Made by a program: the position numbers and the translations under genes
Part shown: one piece after another, positions 32,402-32,880 of the stretch
How the letters are laid out: each line of letters opens with the position of its first letter
How positions within the stretch are numbered: the first letter of the stretch is position 1
The notes under the pieces: generated by a model
Database searches by the model: none
Told to the model about the DNA's origin: nothing
The model's input: the letters and a program-made list of their open reading frames with translations, nothing else
Assembly (NCBI GenBank): GCA_002104895.1
Contig: MCFG01000214.1
Span: 85,001 to 117,880, forward strand
Reading direction: 5' to 3'
Source: Anaeromyces robustus
Lineage: Eukaryota > Neocallimastigomycota > Neocallimastigomycetes > Neocallimastigales > Neocallimastigaceae
Length of the DNA: 32,880 nucleotides

Positions 32402-32472
32402 TATTCTGAAGATATAAATTCGTTTTAATAAATTAAATTTCTCTTATTATAAATAAAGTAATAACTTTTAAT
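31640..32472 (+). other. Region upstream of the plus-strand Gag (possible leader / LTR part)
   Basis: Non-coding, with GC-richer segments at about 31650-31745, 31845-31900 and 32125-32270, separated by a 51-base A run (31975-32025) and a 38-base A run (32360-32397). GAGGTAGCT occurs at about 31672 and again at about 31733. CTTAGC and GCTAAG (about 31847 and 31878) can pair. ACTAATCAA (32140-32148) pairs with TTGATTAGT (32255-32263) around a segment that carries GTGACGGAA twice. It may include the 5' LTR or packaging leader of the element, but the LTR ends and primer-binding site were not identified. Confidence 0.4.
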
Positions 32473-32880
32473 ATGGACGAAGTAAACATCGACAATGCAA
32501 TCCTGAAAGATGGATTTGCTGGGGATAGACGATATCTTAAGGGCTTTCTCGCTAAAATTAACTTGATATTCTTATTGTACCCAGATCGTTACCCAGATGA
32601 CACGACCAAAGTAATTTATCTTATATCAAGACTATATGGTAACGCTATGAACTGGGCTGCTACCCTAATTGAAAGATCAGACCCTTGTCTCAATGACTAT
32701 CAAGCTTTTACTTCCAAATTAAAATCCTTTTATGGTGACAATGATGCTAGCTACGTCGCTAACCAAATGCTCAAGAGGATCAAACAAAAAAGTCTTGGAG
32801 GAATTAGAGGATACATATCCGAGTTCAACAAGTATGCCGATGAATCCAACTGGAATGAAGAGGCAAAAATGGATGCCTTC
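32473..32880 (+). CDS. Gag of a Ty3-like retroelement, N-terminal part (runs off the window)
   Basis: An ATG at 32473 opens a frame that continues to the window edge (136 codons seen). It carries the retrotransposon Gag domain: YLKGFLAKINLIFLLYPDRY near residues 20-40, then SRLYGNAMNWAATLIE, EFNKYADESNW and EEAKMDAF. These later blocks closely match the minus-strand fossil at 28296-29903, giving a second copy of the same family in head-to-head orientation. The part seen looks whole. Codon use is visibly richer in G and C than in the host genes nearby, as expected for a mobile element. Zinc knuckle, protease and polymerase would lie beyond the window. Confidence 0.85.
   Translation, partial: MDEVNIDNAILKDGFAGDRRYLKGFLAKINLIFLLYPDRYPDDTTKVIYLISRLYGNAMNWAATLIERSDPCLNDYQAFTSKLKSFYGDNDASYVANQMLKRIKQKSLGGIRGYISEFNKYADESNWNEEAKMDAF

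Overview
The window is extremely AT-rich eukaryotic DNA. It has long A/T homopolymers, TAAA/AAT microsatellites, small AT-rich GT-AG introns, lysine/asparagine/isoleucine-rich proteins and many mobile-element remains. The combination of divergent ankyrin-type proteins, a secreted leucine-rich-repeat (LRR) protein fused to a glycosidase-like domain, fungal-type Ty3-like Gag and a LINE best fits an anaerobic gut fungus (Neocallimastigomycota). This is inferred from style and protein families; no database search was possible.

Layout. 1-1687: 3' end of a LINE ending in poly(A). 2555-3109: a tRNA-headed SINE-like element between 9-bp target-site duplications. 3783-4672: a decayed copy of the 5' half of the next gene. 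5969-10091: a nine-exon gene (959 aa after splicing) encoding signal peptide, LRRs at one repeat per exon, a GH-like TIM barrel, a probable carbohydrate-binding domain and a C-terminal membrane anchor. 10.1-13.9 kb: mostly gene-poor, with a 63-bp insert between 12-bp direct repeats, a decayed coding relic and one copy of a dispersed repeat.

13.9-26.6 kb is an ankyrin-family cluster: one gene on minus (13917-15539), two on plus (20233-21399; 25423-26594, whose 5' end is frame-shifted) and a fourth 5' relic (about 18769-18840). Two large near-perfect palindromes lie between them (centres about 17543 and 23981). Their 118-bp central spacers are in opposite orientation in the two copies. A roughly 25-37-bp motif occurs five times, always facing away from a palindrome centre, and sits about 170-250 bp upstream of each ankyrin start. 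The simplest reading is repeated inverted duplication of a promoter plus ankyrin gene around a foldback core.

27.1-32.9 kb is mobile-element territory: a second copy of the dispersed repeat carrying a tRNA-like insert, a broken minus-strand Gag-protease fragment of a Ty3-like element, another tRNA-like sequence, a cluster of nested inverted repeats, TTTCAA arrays, and the start of a second, plus-strand Gag that runs off the window.

The host genes here are the LRR-glycosidase-like gene, probably acting at the cell surface on polysaccharide, and the expanded ankyrin family of unknown function. No rRNA gene, credible intact tRNA gene or CRISPR array was seen.
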